Below are positions 22,376 to 35,254 of a stretch of 64,000 nucleotides of DNA, piece after piece. Source of the stretch: Neurospora tetrasperma FGSC 2508. Its lineage: Eukaryota; Ascomycota; Sordariomycetes; Sordariales; Sordariaceae. Positions within the stretch are counted from its first letter, which is position 1; each line of letters begins with the position of its first letter. The stretch is taken from the NCBI RefSeq assembly GCF_000213175.1, contig NW_009799099.1, forward strand, positions 2,658,156 through 2,722,155, in the 5' to 3' direction. The notes beneath the pieces were generated by a model. It searched no databases. It had not been told where the DNA came from and was given only the letters and a program-made list of their open reading frames with translations. The position numbers were made by a program, and so were the translations under genes.

Positions 22376-23686
22376 AGTGCAACGTATATGTGGATGTGAA
22401 CGCTCGGCTGGGACAGACCGTAGTGATGAACGTCAATTTTCGGTTCCGTGTTAATCTGTTATCGGGCGCCGAAGACGGAAGCTACGTAAGGTCGCAATTG
22501 ACTGCGCGGTCCGCGGCGCACGCCTAACTTGGGCTGCGGGATGATAAAGAGTCTGTGATATTATAGCGAGGATGTGTTCTAGGTCGATTCATTCGAGGAG
22601 GCGGTTCCATGGATTGGAGGAATTGGACCGTCAAATCCAGCTGGAATGTGTACTCGTCCGCATGGGGCCCGGCGACTGGATCTGTGAACTCAACCTGTCG
22701 CGTTCGGCACAACCCACTAGCGTAGAAGGCAATAACAACGGTAGGTGCCAAATGATCCGCCTTTTCTCAAATTTCTAGCGACGCCTGTGCTGAGTGGTAA
22801 ATGATAAGTGAACAAGGAGTTGAACGGTTCAGAATCACAAGCAATCCTAATGTCTCAGGTCTGCCCGTGCTACTTTCATCTTTTGGTGTAGTTGTTCTTA
22901 TCCCATGTTCGGCTTTTTGGCCCGTTCTGAAATTGGTGTGCGTATGATGCAGCTGAATTTTGATTAGGAACAACCTCGACCGGATACCGAGACGGAGAAT
23001 TCCGCAGGCAATCGGGGGGAAGTCAAACTGGGAGCCTGGTCCGTCGTCGTCGGCAAAGTGCAATGTCTTGCAGGAATGTCGAGGATCGATAGAAATGAGG
23101 GAGAAATGGTTGGTGTACGGAGAAATCCCCCCAAGTCCACCAGCCTCTTGTTGCAAGCATAAAGTCTGACATTGCTGTTTCAGTAGTGGGAATTGCTAGG
23201 GCGGCATCAAGGGCTTCAGGCTGTCAACACTGCCAGCTGCAGCCGTGACATGGAAAACAAATGCCCAGGGGAAAGTGGGGGCGCTGTCTACACTACCCGA
23301 CACTTACGGTAGGTATGCGGGGTTGTTGAAGCCAAGTTGACGGGAATGGTCCGTACATCGACGGACACAGCAAGCACCCGGACGTTCATCGGACTGCGAC
23401 TGCTCAAGTGTCCATGATATCATCGAGCCTCAATTTCTGGTCCATCAAAGCACCGAGCCTCTCCTGCAACCGCTGAATTTCTTCACTAGACAATACTACA
23501 CTAATACGGCAATGTCGTTACCTGTTCATGCCAGTCAATACGCCTGGATGAACTGATGGGTTGAGCTAGTCCTCTAAGCATATTGATAGCCGAGTCATAA
23601 CCTCGGTGTTTCACTGCATACATACCCTTAACCTGAGCCGTTGGCGCGGGACAGAAACTCTCGGAAATGAGCATGCGGATATCCAT
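22376..23686. other. Intergenic region
   Basis: 1.3 kb between two minus-strand genes, holding the promoter of the 503-residue protein and the 3' end of taxilin. The longest frame (22767-23156 minus, 129 codons) shows no family resemblance. No gene is recognised. Confidence 0.55.
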
Positions 23687-25631
23687 CTAGCAAAGGTGGT
23701 ACGCGCCGTTAGCGGTAAGGGCGGCCTTGGTGGGAACAGGGGCAGGAGCCGGAGCAGGAGGGGGCGGCCGCTCAGGCCCGTACGGCTGGGGTTGGTGATG
23801 CTGCTGCATCTGCTGCTCGTCCTCGGTTTCATCGTCGTACTCGTCGCCCTCGTCACTCACTTCCTCATCTCCTTCTTCGTCGTACTCGTCTTCGTACTCG
23901 CTTTCATCCCCCTCAAGCTCTCCTTCACCTTCCGCATAGCCCGTTTCAACCGCGCCAGCCAGCCCTTGCGGGATCCCCCGGCCTTGCTGCTGCATCTGTT
24001 TAATGATGCCATTCAGCTTCTCGCACTTTTTCTTGAGGTCCTCGATCTCGGCCAAGTACTTGTTCCGCTCCTCCGCCATCTTGAGGATGTTGCCATTCAC
24101 CTGCTCGTGCTTTCTCTTGAGGTTCTCGTTTTCCCTCTCAAGGCGTTTTGTCTTCTTCGACATATCCTCCATTTCCTTGCGGAACGTAAGGAACAAGTCG
24201 TTGCTATTGTTCAGCGTGTCCTCAACCTAGCCATGCTGTCAGCCTTCTTCATTGCCACTCCGTCCTGGTACCATTATTGGCTAGTACGGACCTGCTTGAA
24301 CTTGTCCACGTAGACATTGAGTTGTTGTCTCAGCTCCGTCTCCGTCTTTGAGAAGGTCTGCACCTGGGCGTTTAACTGCCTTGAGCGCGCCAATTCGGCC
24401 TCGTAGTTCTTCTTTTCACGCTCAAACCTAGCGAGGTTGTATTGGACTTCGAGTTCCTTGGTCCGCATTTGCGCATGGAAGTGGAGTTCCCTCAGCTCGT
24501 ACTGTTCGATCAGAGACTTGAACCGCTGGCGAAAACTGGTGACAGTGAGCGAGTGTAACAATAGAACCAGGCAAGGAATGGGGCCGTTACTGACAATTCA
24601 TCCATTTCCATGTCCACTACTTGCTTGCGCGGATTGTCCTTTTCTTCCTGATAGTCATCCATTCGACGAAGAAGAGCTGAATACCTCTCATCCCATGAGT
24701 TCTGACTTCGAACCTGCGTATCCGATAGCGTTTTGTTCTCGTTCTAGGTAGACAAGCATTGTCAGTAACCTTGAATGTTACTTGAACACACACGTGATCC
24801 CATACCTTGAGCTTGTTATTCTCTTTTTGCAGTTCGCGGCAGAGTTTCTCGAGCTTCTCTTTAAGCGACGTTGTCTTGTTGAGTTCATTGCGGCTATTGT
24901 CCTTGTCCTTCTGTAGCTGATCGCCTCGTTTCTTGTTCTTGATGCTTTCACGTTCGAGCCTCTTCATCTCCGCCAGCAAGTCCGCACAGCGTTTGGTCAG
25001 ATGATCAATCTTTTGGAGGTCGTTCATCCGCGAGGTCTGGCTATGTAGCTCCCTACTAGCTTTCTTGACCTCTCGTTCTGCGCACGGCTTGCTGTCAGCG
25101 CCTTCTCTTTCATCCGAAGCCAAGATCGCCCGTTTTGACAAAACCCCTCTGTCTTGATTCAACCCGTCTACATCCCAATGGAGACTGGAGGGTGGTCTGA
25201 AGACATGCGGCAAAGGTTGACTGAGGAGGTTCGGTCAACGACTGTCGAGTGTTTCTGAGCCTTCCGTCCCCCCCTTTTCGATCCCATAACATCCGCCATT
25301 GCCCTCTCAAGCGCCCAGCAGGTTGTAAGGACAAACACGCACCTATTTCGGCCTCCTGGTCCTTTTCACCAGCGGCATCTTGCTCCAGTTGTGTGATTCT
25401 AGCAGCAATGAGCTTACTAGCCTCGTTCGGCTCGGGGGCCTTTTTCGGTTTGCCCTTTTTGCCCGCCATGTTTGCGGGGGGCGCAGGAGCCGGCCGGGTC
25501 TCGTGAGCGTGGTTCGGGTGGCCATTCGTGGCAGGAGGGGGGTCGACCGGATGGTTTGCCGATCCATTGCTCATGGGTGTCGCAGGTCGAGGGCCGGAAG
25601 TTGCAGTGGCTGGAGGATTGGCGCTTGACAT
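23687..25631 (-). CDS. Taxilin family coiled-coil protein
   Basis: Five exons on the minus strand: 25631-25343, 25077-24806, 24743-24595, 24535-24292 and 24226-23687, with introns of 265, 62, 59 and 65 nt, giving 497 residues. Seen: a Pro/Ala/Ser-rich N-terminus of about 65 residues with a lysine cluster, then roughly 300 residues of nearly continuous heptad-type coiled coil containing taxilin-like blocks (REVKKASREL, LCRELQKENNKLK, the RFKSLIEQYELRE segment, NDLFLTFRKEMEDM). A strongly acidic stretch and a Pro/Gln-rich end follow. Known: taxilins bind free syntaxins and nascent polypeptide-associated complex and are linked to vesicle traffic. The third donor (GTCAGT) and the 265-nt first intron are the least certain parts. 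It is divergent from CYM1. Confidence 0.85.
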
Positions 25632-27165
25632 TGTCGAGGGACTGGTCTTGATGCCGGAAACAGGCGTGTGGTCGGCAGTGGCCCCTCCGACTGGCAATGT
25701 CAACGAGATATCAGTTGCAAAAGGCTTGCGTGTGCACTGCAGTGGTGCGTTACTGCTAGCCTTGCCGCTTAGCCGTCGTCGTCAGAGTGTGGTGGTGTTG
25801 AGCGCGAACAATAGAAAAACTGTATGCGCTGTGGTGTGGAAGCTGTGTAATCGAGTCGTTGTGTATTCGGGCGGCCGTGACGGCAGCAGTCGTCAAGATA
25901 ATGGCTGCGGAAGACTTTGATGTATGGGAAAGGACGACCAGATCGCTATGGCGTCGGTTAATCTGATGGGGCGCGCGAATTGGATGACAGGTCCTTCCGC
26001 TGCGTTTCAACAGGCGGCAGGTACCTGCTCTCGGCCTTCGGGGCCCCAGCACGGACTATAATCTGAATAGAAACAGGTACATAGGTAGGTAGGTATCCAG
26101 TGCTCCCGCTGTCCCTTCATGGCTGCTACTTTCCACAATTCTTCTTGGCCACTACTTCCTGCATGGATATTAGGTCGATACCAGTGTTCTTATTACACTG
26201 TTAGAGGCAGGTTCTCTCTGGTCGTCATCCACGGCACTTGGTCCTGATGTTTTGTGGAGAATTTCATGATCCAAGTCCTCGAGGAACCAAACGGCGTTTT
26301 CATCATGATTTCATCCGTGGCCCGCCGTGCATCGACCTCGCATGAACAATATGCTTTGGATACCTAGTGTACTAACATGCTGCTCACATACTTCATCTCA
26401 CATTTCGTCAGATGCCGATTTGCCGCTCTCACTGTTGACATCCAAAGTTCAACATTCAGACACATGACTTATTTGCTTTTCGGAACACATGGGGCCACAC
26501 TATATTGTTGCAAAGAGTTCATATAATCAGTTAAGTAAATACAAGTCAGTAAGTCCCAAGAGCTTATAGTCCAGGCCTACCTCTCCCGTCTAGAGGCAAC
26601 TTCCTCTGCCTGTACGTGTGAAAATGTCCCTCGAGGTTACAAACAGATAGAACAGTACTTATCGCAGTGCCTTTGGTGTGCGAAGGAAGCGCTGACAAAT
26701 CATGCTCTGAGGTACCTCATTAACAACTTTGCTCTTTCGAGGCACGGCTACTCATTGGATGGTTCAAGACCACTAGAGAGCTAGCCTCCTCGTGCGGTGC
26801 AGCCTCCAGCGCCCGTCGTCGCCTCGGCCCCACTATTCCCGACTCTGCCGAAGCACGGTTCAGTTGCAGGTTTTCCACCAGGCTTCCTTTTCCACTTGAT
26901 TCCTTCGGAGGAGGGCAGGAGGGGTGGGTGTGGGCTGAGGGGCGACAGACAGGGGCAGCGGGGGAGTCAGTCACCACCTGAGGTACCCACTGCCGCTGTG
27001 GCAGGCAGGCCTAGCTCCGCGTCAGCTCCCGTTCCAACTGCCGCCAAAACCGGACGCCTCAAGTAGTACCGTCACCACCACCATCACCATCACCATTTCC
27101 AGTCGCCTCGCATAGTGCCAAGGATTTCTGCCAGCACTCGGGTTTTCTCTACTGCTGCCAGAACG
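25632..27165. other. Divergent promoter region, taxilin / CYM1
   Basis: 1.5 kb between divergent starts. It includes a short AGGT tandem near 26077-26095 and a CACCAT-like repeat just before the CYM1 start (about 27069-27098). No coding region is recognised. Confidence 0.55.
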
Positions 27166-30100
27166 ATGCTGCGCAACGCGACCAAAGGTGCAGCGCGCCG
27201 CGCCGTCACCGAGCTCTCCCAGTACCCGAAACCCGGCGAGAAACTCCACGGCTTCACCCTTCTCCGGTCAAAGCATGTCCCGGAGCTGGAGTTGACTGCT
27301 TTGCACTTGCAACACGACAAGACCGGAGCAGAGCATTTGCACATTGCCCGCGACGACAGCAACAATGTCTTCTCTATCGGCTTCAAAACGAACCCCCCGG
27401 ACGACACCGGTGTCCCACATATCCTGGAGCACACCACTCTGTGTGGCAGCCAAAAGTATGCGAACTCGAACAGCGGATCATCGGCTGGGCTATTCACGCT
27501 GACATGAGATCTCCTTCAGATATCCTATCCGAGACCCTTTCTTCAAGATGCTTCCGCGAACGCTTTCGAATTTCATGAACGCCTTTACAGCATCGGATCA
27601 CACCTTTTACCCGTTTGCCACCACCAATGCCCAGGACTTCAAGAACCTCATGTCTGTCTACCTTGACGCGACTCTGCATCCTCTCCTGAAGGAGACGGAC
27701 TTTACGCAAGAAGGATGGCGCATTGGGCCCGAGAATCCCCAGGCTCTTGTTGCGGCTGAGGGCAACGCAAAGCCCGAGGACAGGAAGCTTGTCTTCAAGG
27801 GTGTCGTTTATAACGAGATGAAGGGGCAGATGTCAGATGCTGCCTACCTCTTCTGGATTCGGTTTCAAGACCATATTTTCCCAGACATCAACAACTCTGG
27901 TGGTGATCCCCAGAAGATCACAGACTTGACATACCAACAGCTTAAGAAGTTCCATGCTGATCACTACCACCCGAGCAATGCCAAGGTCTTTACTTATGGC
28001 GATATGCCACTGGCGGATCACTTGAAGGAAATCGGTGCCCAGCTTGACGTATTTGAGAAGATCCGGGCTGATGTGGCAAACCATAGCCCTATCGACCTCA
28101 GCAGTGGCCCCAGGGAAGTCAAGCTCTATGGACCTATTGACCCCCTTGTGGACGCCAATAAGCAGTTCAAGACTTCCGTTTCGTGGGTTCTGGGTGAAAC
28201 CAGCAATGTCGTCGAGTCCTTTTCGCTGGCGCTGATTTCTGCTTTGCTCATGGATGGTTATGGCTCGCCTCTCTACAAGGGATTGATTGAATCCGGGCTA
28301 GGAACGGACTGGAGCCCCAACACCGGATATGACAGTTCGGGCAAGCTCGGTATCTTCTCCATTGGCCTCAGCGGTGTTCAAGAAGAAGATGTGCCCAAGG
28401 TCAAGGCCAAGGTACAAGAGATTCTTCGCAGCATGCGGGACAAGGGCTTTGAGAGATCAAAGATTGATGGCTATCTCCACCAGCTTGAACTTGGCCTCAA
28501 GCATAAGACTGCCAACTTTGGCATGTCTTTACTCCACCGTTTGAAGCCGAAGTGGTTTGTTGGAGTCGATCCATTTGACTCTCTTGCCTGGAACGACACG
28601 ATTGCTGCTTTTGAGACCGAGCTTGCCAAAGGTGGTTATCTTGAGGGCTTGATTGATAAGTATCTGATTAACGACAATACTCTCTCCTTCACGATGGCGC
28701 CTTCGCCAACCTTTAGCCAGGAGCTGGCCCAAGAGGAGGAAACTCGCTTAAGCACCAAGATTTCGGAAGTCATCAAAGCTGCTGGTAGCGAAGAGGAAGC
28801 TCGTGCTGCTCTCGAAGCTCGGGAACTCAAGTTGTTGGCCGAGCAAAGCAAGACTAACACCGAAGATCTTAGCTGCCTTCCTAGCGTGCATGTCAAGGAC
28901 ATTCCGCGCCAGAAGGACTCGGTTATCTTGAGACACGATAACACAGCAAGAGTCAATACACAGTGGCACGAGGCTCCCACGAACGGGCTGACCTACTTCC
29001 GTGCTATCAACCAGCTGGAGAACCTGCCCGATGAGCTCCGAAGCCTGATCCCCCTCTTCACTGACTCCATCATGCGTTTGGGTACGAAGGACATGACAAT
29101 GGAGCAGCTTGAGGATTTGATCAAGCTCAAAACTGGAGGTGTCTCGGTCGGCTACCATTCGGCTTCTCATCCAACTGACTTTACTCGGGCCACAGAAGGC
29201 CTGATGTTCTCGGGCATGGCATTGGATCGTCATGTCCCAACGATGTTTGACCTCTTGCGCAAGCTGGTCGTAGAGACCGACTTCGACAGTCCTCAAGCAG
29301 CTCAACAGATCCGTCAGCTGTTGCAAGCATCTGCTGATGGCGTCGTGAACGACATTGCTTCATCGGGACACGCTTACGCTCGGAGAGCCGCGGAATCTGG
29401 CCTTACGTGGGATTCCTTTCTCAAGGAGCAGGTTAGCGGTCTCTCGCAGGTAAAGCTGGTGACTAGCTTGGCAAGCCGGCCCGAGTCAGACCCGTTGGAG
29501 GATGTTATTGCAAAGCTTAAGCAAATCCAACAGTTCGCACTGGCTGGCAATCTCCGTACCGCCATCACCTGCGACAGCGGAAGTGTCTCTGACAACGCAA
29601 AGGCGCTCTCAAATTTTGTCAACTCGCTGCCTTCGGAAGCGGTGACTTTCCCAAGCCGGGGACCCCCCAACTTTACCCGTGATATCAAGACGTTCTATCC
29701 CTTGCCTTATCAGGTTTACTATGGTGCTTTAGCCCTTCCTACGGCTTCTTACACGGCTTCCGCGAATGCCCCTCTCCAGATTCTCTCGCAGCTCTTGACC
29801 CACAAGCACTTGCATCACGAGATTCGTGAGAAGGGTGGCGCCTACGGCGGCGGATCTTACGCCCGCCCCCTCGACGGTATCTTCGGCTTCTACTCGTACC
29901 GCGACCCTAATCCTGTGAACACGCTCAAAATCATGCGGAACGCTGGCCAGTGGGCGGTTGACAAGGAGTGGACTGATCGTGATCTTGAGGATGCCAAGAT
30001 CTCTGTCTTCCAAGGCGTTGACGCACCCAAGGCTGTCAATGAAGAAGGCATGGCCCAGTTCCTCTACGGTATCACCGACGAGATGAAACAGAAGCGCCGC

Positions 30101-30268
30101 GAAGAGCTCTTGGATGTTACCAAGGATCAGGTCCGGGAAGTGGCGCAGGAGTATGTTGTCAAGGCCCTTAACAACGGCTCTGAGCGTGTCGTCTTCCTTG
30201 GCGAGAAGCGCGACTGGGTCGACAAGTCTTGGGCGGTCAAAGAGATGGACATCAACGGTTCCGCTTAG
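27166..30268 (+). CDS. CYM1: Mitochondrial presequence protease (PreP/Cym1, M16C)
   Basis: Exons 27166-27455 and 27520-30268 are joined by a 64-nt intron (GTATGC donor, TTCAG acceptor), giving 1012 residues. Seen: the inverted zinc motif HILEH at residues 85-89, the downstream metal-ligand segment [12 protein letters not shown], the linker region and the C-terminal M16 halves including the conserved EKGGAYGGG block. Known: Cym1/PreP degrades cleaved presequences and other short peptides in the mitochondrial matrix or intermembrane space. The N-terminus is short and basic, as expected for an import signal. The start is the first ATG in frame; the frame is open upstream but only from a GTG. Length matches fungal orthologs of about 1000 residues. 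The intron splits a Lys codon just after the active-site block. Confidence 0.95.
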
Positions 30269-32635
30269 ACCACTCCATCAACGGCGAAACACGACCAGAT
30301 GTTGATGAGATTGGCGGTTTTGTATCTGTAAAGTGACATGGTTGAATGATACCCTCCTCCTATATAAAAGGCACAACAAAGCCAGTGCGGACCCAGTGAG
30401 TGTCCGAGAAACTGCACCGACACTCGGCTACAATCAGCGCTCCAGTTCTTTGGCTGTATACTGATAAAGCTTTCAGGGTTTTGTTACATGTTTTTGTTCC
30501 TTCCCCTTTCTCATCAATAAGCGCCAGCTACGATACGCTTCAACGCCCGTTCAGTGGCGTTGATGCCACAAAACGGCGCGAGATCAAATGTGACAGGGAA
30601 TCGGCGTTCTGCGCCTTGAGGCCCGGCCGAGAGCTCGTTCTATCAGAACCGTCTTCCTCAGCTTTGGACGTGCGGACTAAAGAACAGAGTACATGCTTCT
30701 GCTTTACCTACTGACCCGAGTGTTGAATGCTACGATATCCCCTCGTTTCCCTGCTTACGTCATTACTACCTCTCGGGCGAGATAGCCGAAGCATTTGGAC
30801 CGTGACAGGCTGCCTCTGAAGTGTGGCGGCCCTACAGTACCACGAGACTACACAGCAGGCTGCGTCGTGTTGCTTCTGGCCTGAGTCACGCAATCGGCCA
30901 TCCTCATTGGCAAGCAGCCTCGCCAGGGGCGGCATCGTAGCAGACCAATAGTATTGTCGGTCCGTCTTAAAGATGATCGTCGTCGATGTGAGCCTAGGGG
31001 TACGGCCAACTACATCAATGATCAAAGCCACAGCCTGCTTCCGTGCGTGCCAGACATATATCTTCTCTACATGACATGGCAGACAACGAACGGCTCATGC
31101 CCTAATAGAGGCGGAAGTAGACGTCGAATATGACAACAAAAACTAGCAGATGAAGAGATTCTCGAAGTCAAGCTTGCTTCAAGCCGCAATGCGTGCCCTC
31201 GAGGAAACGGCTTCCAGTCACTGGCAGTCATTTTTACTCGGAATACAGAACAACCCTCTTACGCACAAGTGCTATGTATAAGGAAGTTAATCCTCGTGTG
31301 CATGGTGACAGCCGCGGGGATGGTTATTGGCAAGGAGGCAAGATACCAACGGATACGAATTGGGTTGTTTGCGGATGTAATAGAGGCCTATGGTAATTGC
31401 GCGATTTGACTGGTCTTTTGTCGTCTACGTCGTGCGACAATGTGCTGAGTGCAGTTTGTGTGTCACACAGTGATACATACAAGGTATTGAAACTACACTA
31501 GGTAGAATGTCGCCCTATTCCAACGGCGCTGCTCAGAATCAAATCGCGCTAGGTGAGGGGGTCATGATCCTCGCCCATGTCACTTCCTTTTCGTCTCCAT
31601 TCTCGAAACCCAACGTAAAAACCCGATCTGCTCACGCGGATTGCAAGGCGGCCCGGCTCTGAATCTAGAAGCTCGCCCGGAGAGGGATGTTGGGCTCACT
31701 CTACGTTTTGGCGGTGCACGGAGTTGCGGTCTGAAAGTCCCTCGTCTCAAAGCCTCTCTAGGATTGCCCGAGATTGCTCATGCTATCAAGCAGCGATATG
31801 CGCGCAAACATGGGACGAAAGGACGTCCCGACAGTCGCTGTCGTCGTCACATTTAACAAATCCAAGTGTAGACCTCGGCTATATTTAGCGAGGTGGTGGC
31901 AGTTGAAATCAGCTACGGAGAGAAAGCAACGATCAATGCGGCCGATATTTCTCAATGCCCAATGTCTGTCCCGCAAAAGCATGATTTCACTACACTACAG
32001 AGAGAGGAGCGTTGGTTGCGGGCAGCAAAAGGTGGGACCCCTGCGATGTTCTCTGGCTTCTCTCCTTCCTTCTCGGCTAGCTGGGTTCCGCCAGGGTAGC
32101 ACCAAGGGCCATATGTGGTTAGGCTAGTTCTGCAGCGTCGATTGCATTTTTTTTCCTGATTTCTCGTTGGAGAGAAAAAAATTACGGAATGGAAAACGAT
32201 CGAGATGACGGCCGGGGCTGGACGACGGAGGCTCCGTAGCCCGACCAGGGCGATGTCCCTCTTTTTTGTGGGCGGAAATCGAAGAGAAAAAAAAAGTTTT
32301 TGCCAGCAGCACAGCCTCTGGCCTGCTGGCCTCGCTTCCAGTGCCAAAGAGCCCGTGCCCGGCTGTGAATTCCTGCCCTCACCACCGCAGGCTTTGTGAG
32401 ATTCCATTATTTGTCTCCCCACCAGCTGCACATTCAGGTTGGCATTGTCAAGCCTGGACCCCTCCACCACTTGACCAAACCTAACAAGCGCGGTCGGCAT
32501 CTCGTAATCAGCCCCAGCACCAGAAGAAATCGTCGACCTCCCGCCCCGGCCCGCCGAGTCCAAGCACCCCCCCGGCTCTCCTCCACCCCCCTGACGCCTG
32601 ATTCTTTTAACCTCCCCTCCTCCACGCAACATTTT
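30269..32635. other. Intergenic region between CYM1 and ODC
   Basis: 2.4 kb with no recognised gene. A 252-codon open frame on the minus strand (31952-32710) starts with GTG and has a low-complexity Arg/Gly/Ser composition; I regard it as chance. The right end is the distal promoter of the ornithine decarboxylase gene. Confidence 0.55.
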
Positions 32636-32700
32636 TGTCACTTTTCCTCTCTTTCCTTCTCTTCTCTCCTCTTCCCTTTTTCCTCGTCTGCAACTGTTAC
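32636..32700 (+). promoter_or_regulatory. CT-rich core promoter of the ODC gene
   Basis: An almost pure pyrimidine tract of about 55 bases is followed by GCAACTG/ACAACTAC-type sequences typical of fungal transcription start areas. It lies just upstream of the predicted leader intron donor at 32774. The exact start site is not determinable from sequence. Confidence 0.45.
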
Positions 32701-32773
32701 AACTACACACGTAGCCCCTTCCATTTCAAACACTCTACACAATCTACAGCTTGCTTTCTTGCGCGATAAACGG

Positions 32774-33195
32774 GTAAGTCAATGACGGTGACGGCGGTGT
32801 GCTTCCAATTCCATCCCATGATTCTTGAATGCTCTACCCTCTGATTTCCAGCACACCCGACCCAGATCACATGTGTTTCAAAGATATGGGATGAAAGCTC
32901 TCTCGGCTTTCTCTGGGTCTGCGCTCCGTAGAGTGGGGAGCTCTTCCATGTGGCAAACCCGCCACGGACTGCGCAAAAAGGCTGGCTTCAGTTAGCCGAC
33001 CACCCGAGTCGAAGTCTGCATCCCAGCAGACGACCTACTTCCAGTTTCATCATAGTTGTGGAGGTTTCATCACAGCTCCCAACGCCAAGTCCAACCTACC
33101 TCATACACAGATTTCTCTCCCTTCTCGCACCGCTCCCTCTCTGCCTCCTCACGACTTGGTCACGGTCAAGTTGCTAACATTGCGCCCATCATCAG
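32774..33195 (+). other. Predicted 5' leader intron of the ODC gene
   Basis: A perfect GTAAGTC donor at 32774, a GCTAAC branch motif about 20 bases before the end and the acceptor ATCAG at 33195 define a 422-nt intron. Several ATG triplets fall inside it, while none occurs between 33196 and the start codon at 33730. A shorter alternative acceptor exists near 32851. Confidence 0.5.
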
Positions 33196-33729
33196 GACAG
33201 ACACGTCGTCGTCATCGCCGTAGCACCCACCTCCCTTGACTGCCTTTGGTCTTCTCAAAGGCAACCGTATATAACACGGCTTCCTCGGCCGTAAAGCTCG
33301 TCTCGGACCAAGATTTCAGCCTCAGAAAGACCTTCCACATCATCAACGTCGTACCTCCCCCATCCGCTCCTGAGGGTCTCTAAGAAGCTCGACGCTCTCT
33401 TTTTCGATCCCTCTCCCAACCAAGGACCTGAATACAGTCCCAACCGTCAGCTGCCGCATAGGACGAGTTCTGCGGTTCTTCCTCTAACGGAGGAAGAGTC
33501 GAGGAGGCCTCGTCAGATCGCTCAGGGATCAGTCTCGTACCGACACCGACCCCCCTAAGACCCGTTCTCAAGAGCATTAGTTGCTTCTTGCTGGCACATC
33601 AACTACACAACAAATCCAAAACCAACAACAACCAACATACGCAAACTCCTCCTTACACCGGGAGTCTCCGAAACCTCGCGAACCTCACTACCAGCACTCG
33701 ATCTTATCACCCCAGTCAAATCTTGGGAT

Positions 33730-35254
33730 ATGGTTATGCCGACTGTTGTCTCCGACCGCATGGGCACTATCGATTTCATCGATTATACAAACAATCATGT
33801 CTTTTCAAAGTGTCAAACCGACAGCTTGAACACCGTCAATAATGGCTCCTTGAAGCACGATGATTACCCCCACGGCCTTGCCAACGGCAAGTTGGTCGCC
33901 AAACAAATGATTGGTGATGCCCTCCGCCAGCGTGTGGAGAGCATTGACTCCGAGTTCTGCGAGCCCGGCGATGAGGACACATTCTTTGTCGCTGACCTCG
34001 GCGAGGTCTACCGCCAGCACCTCCGCTGGAAGCTGAACCTTCCTCGCGTCAAGCCGTTCTATGGTGAGTTATCCCAATCACTATGCGCTTCGTATCGAGG
34101 ATTAAGTTTGCTGACTTGGATGTTTGTCATCAGCCGTCAAGTGCCATCCCGACGACAGGCTCTTGCAGCTCCTGGCCGCTCTCGGCACCGGCTTCGACTG
34201 TGCCTCCAAGGCCGAGATCGAGCAAGTCCTCCGCATGGGCGTCGACCCCTCCCGCATTATCTATGCACAGCCGTGCAAGACCAATTCTTACTTGCGCTAT
34301 GTCGCCCAGCAGGGCGTGCGCCAGATGACCTTCGATAATGCCGACGAGCTGCGCAAGATTGCGCGCCTGTATCCCGACGCCGAGCTTTTCCTCCGCATCC
34401 TTACCGACGATTCTTCGTCCCTTTGCCGTTTCAGCATGAAGTTCGGCGCTTCCCTCGACTCAACTGATGGTCTCTTAGGCCTTGCCCGCCAGCTGGGCCT
34501 CAACGTGGTTGGCGTCAGCTTCCACGTTGGCTCGGGCGCCTCCGATCCTACTGCTTTCTTGAAGGCTGTTCAGGACGCTCATGTCGTCTTCCAGCAGGCC
34601 GCTGCTTATGGCTACAACCTGAAGACCCTCGACGTTGGTGGAGGTTTCTGCAGCGACGATACTTTCGAACAGATGGCTAACGTCTTGCGTGCTGCGCTCG
34701 ATGAGTACTTCCCGGCCCACACCGGTGTCAACCTTATCGCTGAGCCCGGTCGCTACTATGCTTCCTCGGCATTCACCCTTGCCTGCAACATCATTGCTCG
34801 CCGCACTATCCAGGACGGCTCTGCTGTCTCGGTCTCTGATTCCTCTTCTATGAGCGACGATGGATCGGTGAACAACGGCGATGCTAGATATATGGTCTAC
34901 GTCAACGATGGTCTGTACGGAAACTTCAGCAGCATCATGTTCGATCACCAGCACCCTGTGGCCAAGATCCTCCGTGCTGGCGGCCGTACCATGTACAACT
35001 CTGTTGCTGCCCACGAGTCTTCTGCGGAGGACGCCATTGAGTACAGCATCTGGGGTCCCACTTGCGACGGCATTGATCGCATCACCGAGAGCATTCGCTT
35101 CCGCGAGATTCTCGATGTTGGCGACTGGCTGTACTTCGAGGACATGGGTGCCTACACCAAGTGTTCGGCCACCACCTTCAACGGCTTCTCTAACGAGCAT
35201 GATGTCATCTACGTCTGCAGCGAGCCTGGTGCTATGGCCCTCTTGGGATTGTAA
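33730..35254 (+). CDS. Ornithine decarboxylase
   Basis: Exons 33730-34063 and 34134-35254 are joined by a 70-nt intron (GTGAGT donor, CATCAG acceptor), giving 484 residues. Seen: an alanine-racemase-type barrel with the PLP lysine in FYAVKCHP (Lys114), a GGGF strand and AEPGRYY phosphate-binding segment, and the C-terminal catalytic cysteine in WGPTCDGID (about Cys422). The intron falls inside the active-site Ala codon just before the PLP lysine. Known: the enzyme makes putrescine from ornithine, the first committed polyamine step, and is a cytosolic dimer with shared active sites. The Neurospora ortholog is spe-1, known for strong polyamine regulation and a long leader. The ATG at 33730 is the first AUG of the predicted spliced mRNA. 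The PRPP synthetase gene follows in the same direction. Confidence 0.95.

Noticed and set aside
31952-32710. 252-codon minus-strand frame upstream of ODC
   Set aside because: Begins with GTG, has low-complexity Arg/Gly/Ser composition, and covers the CT-rich ODC promoter.
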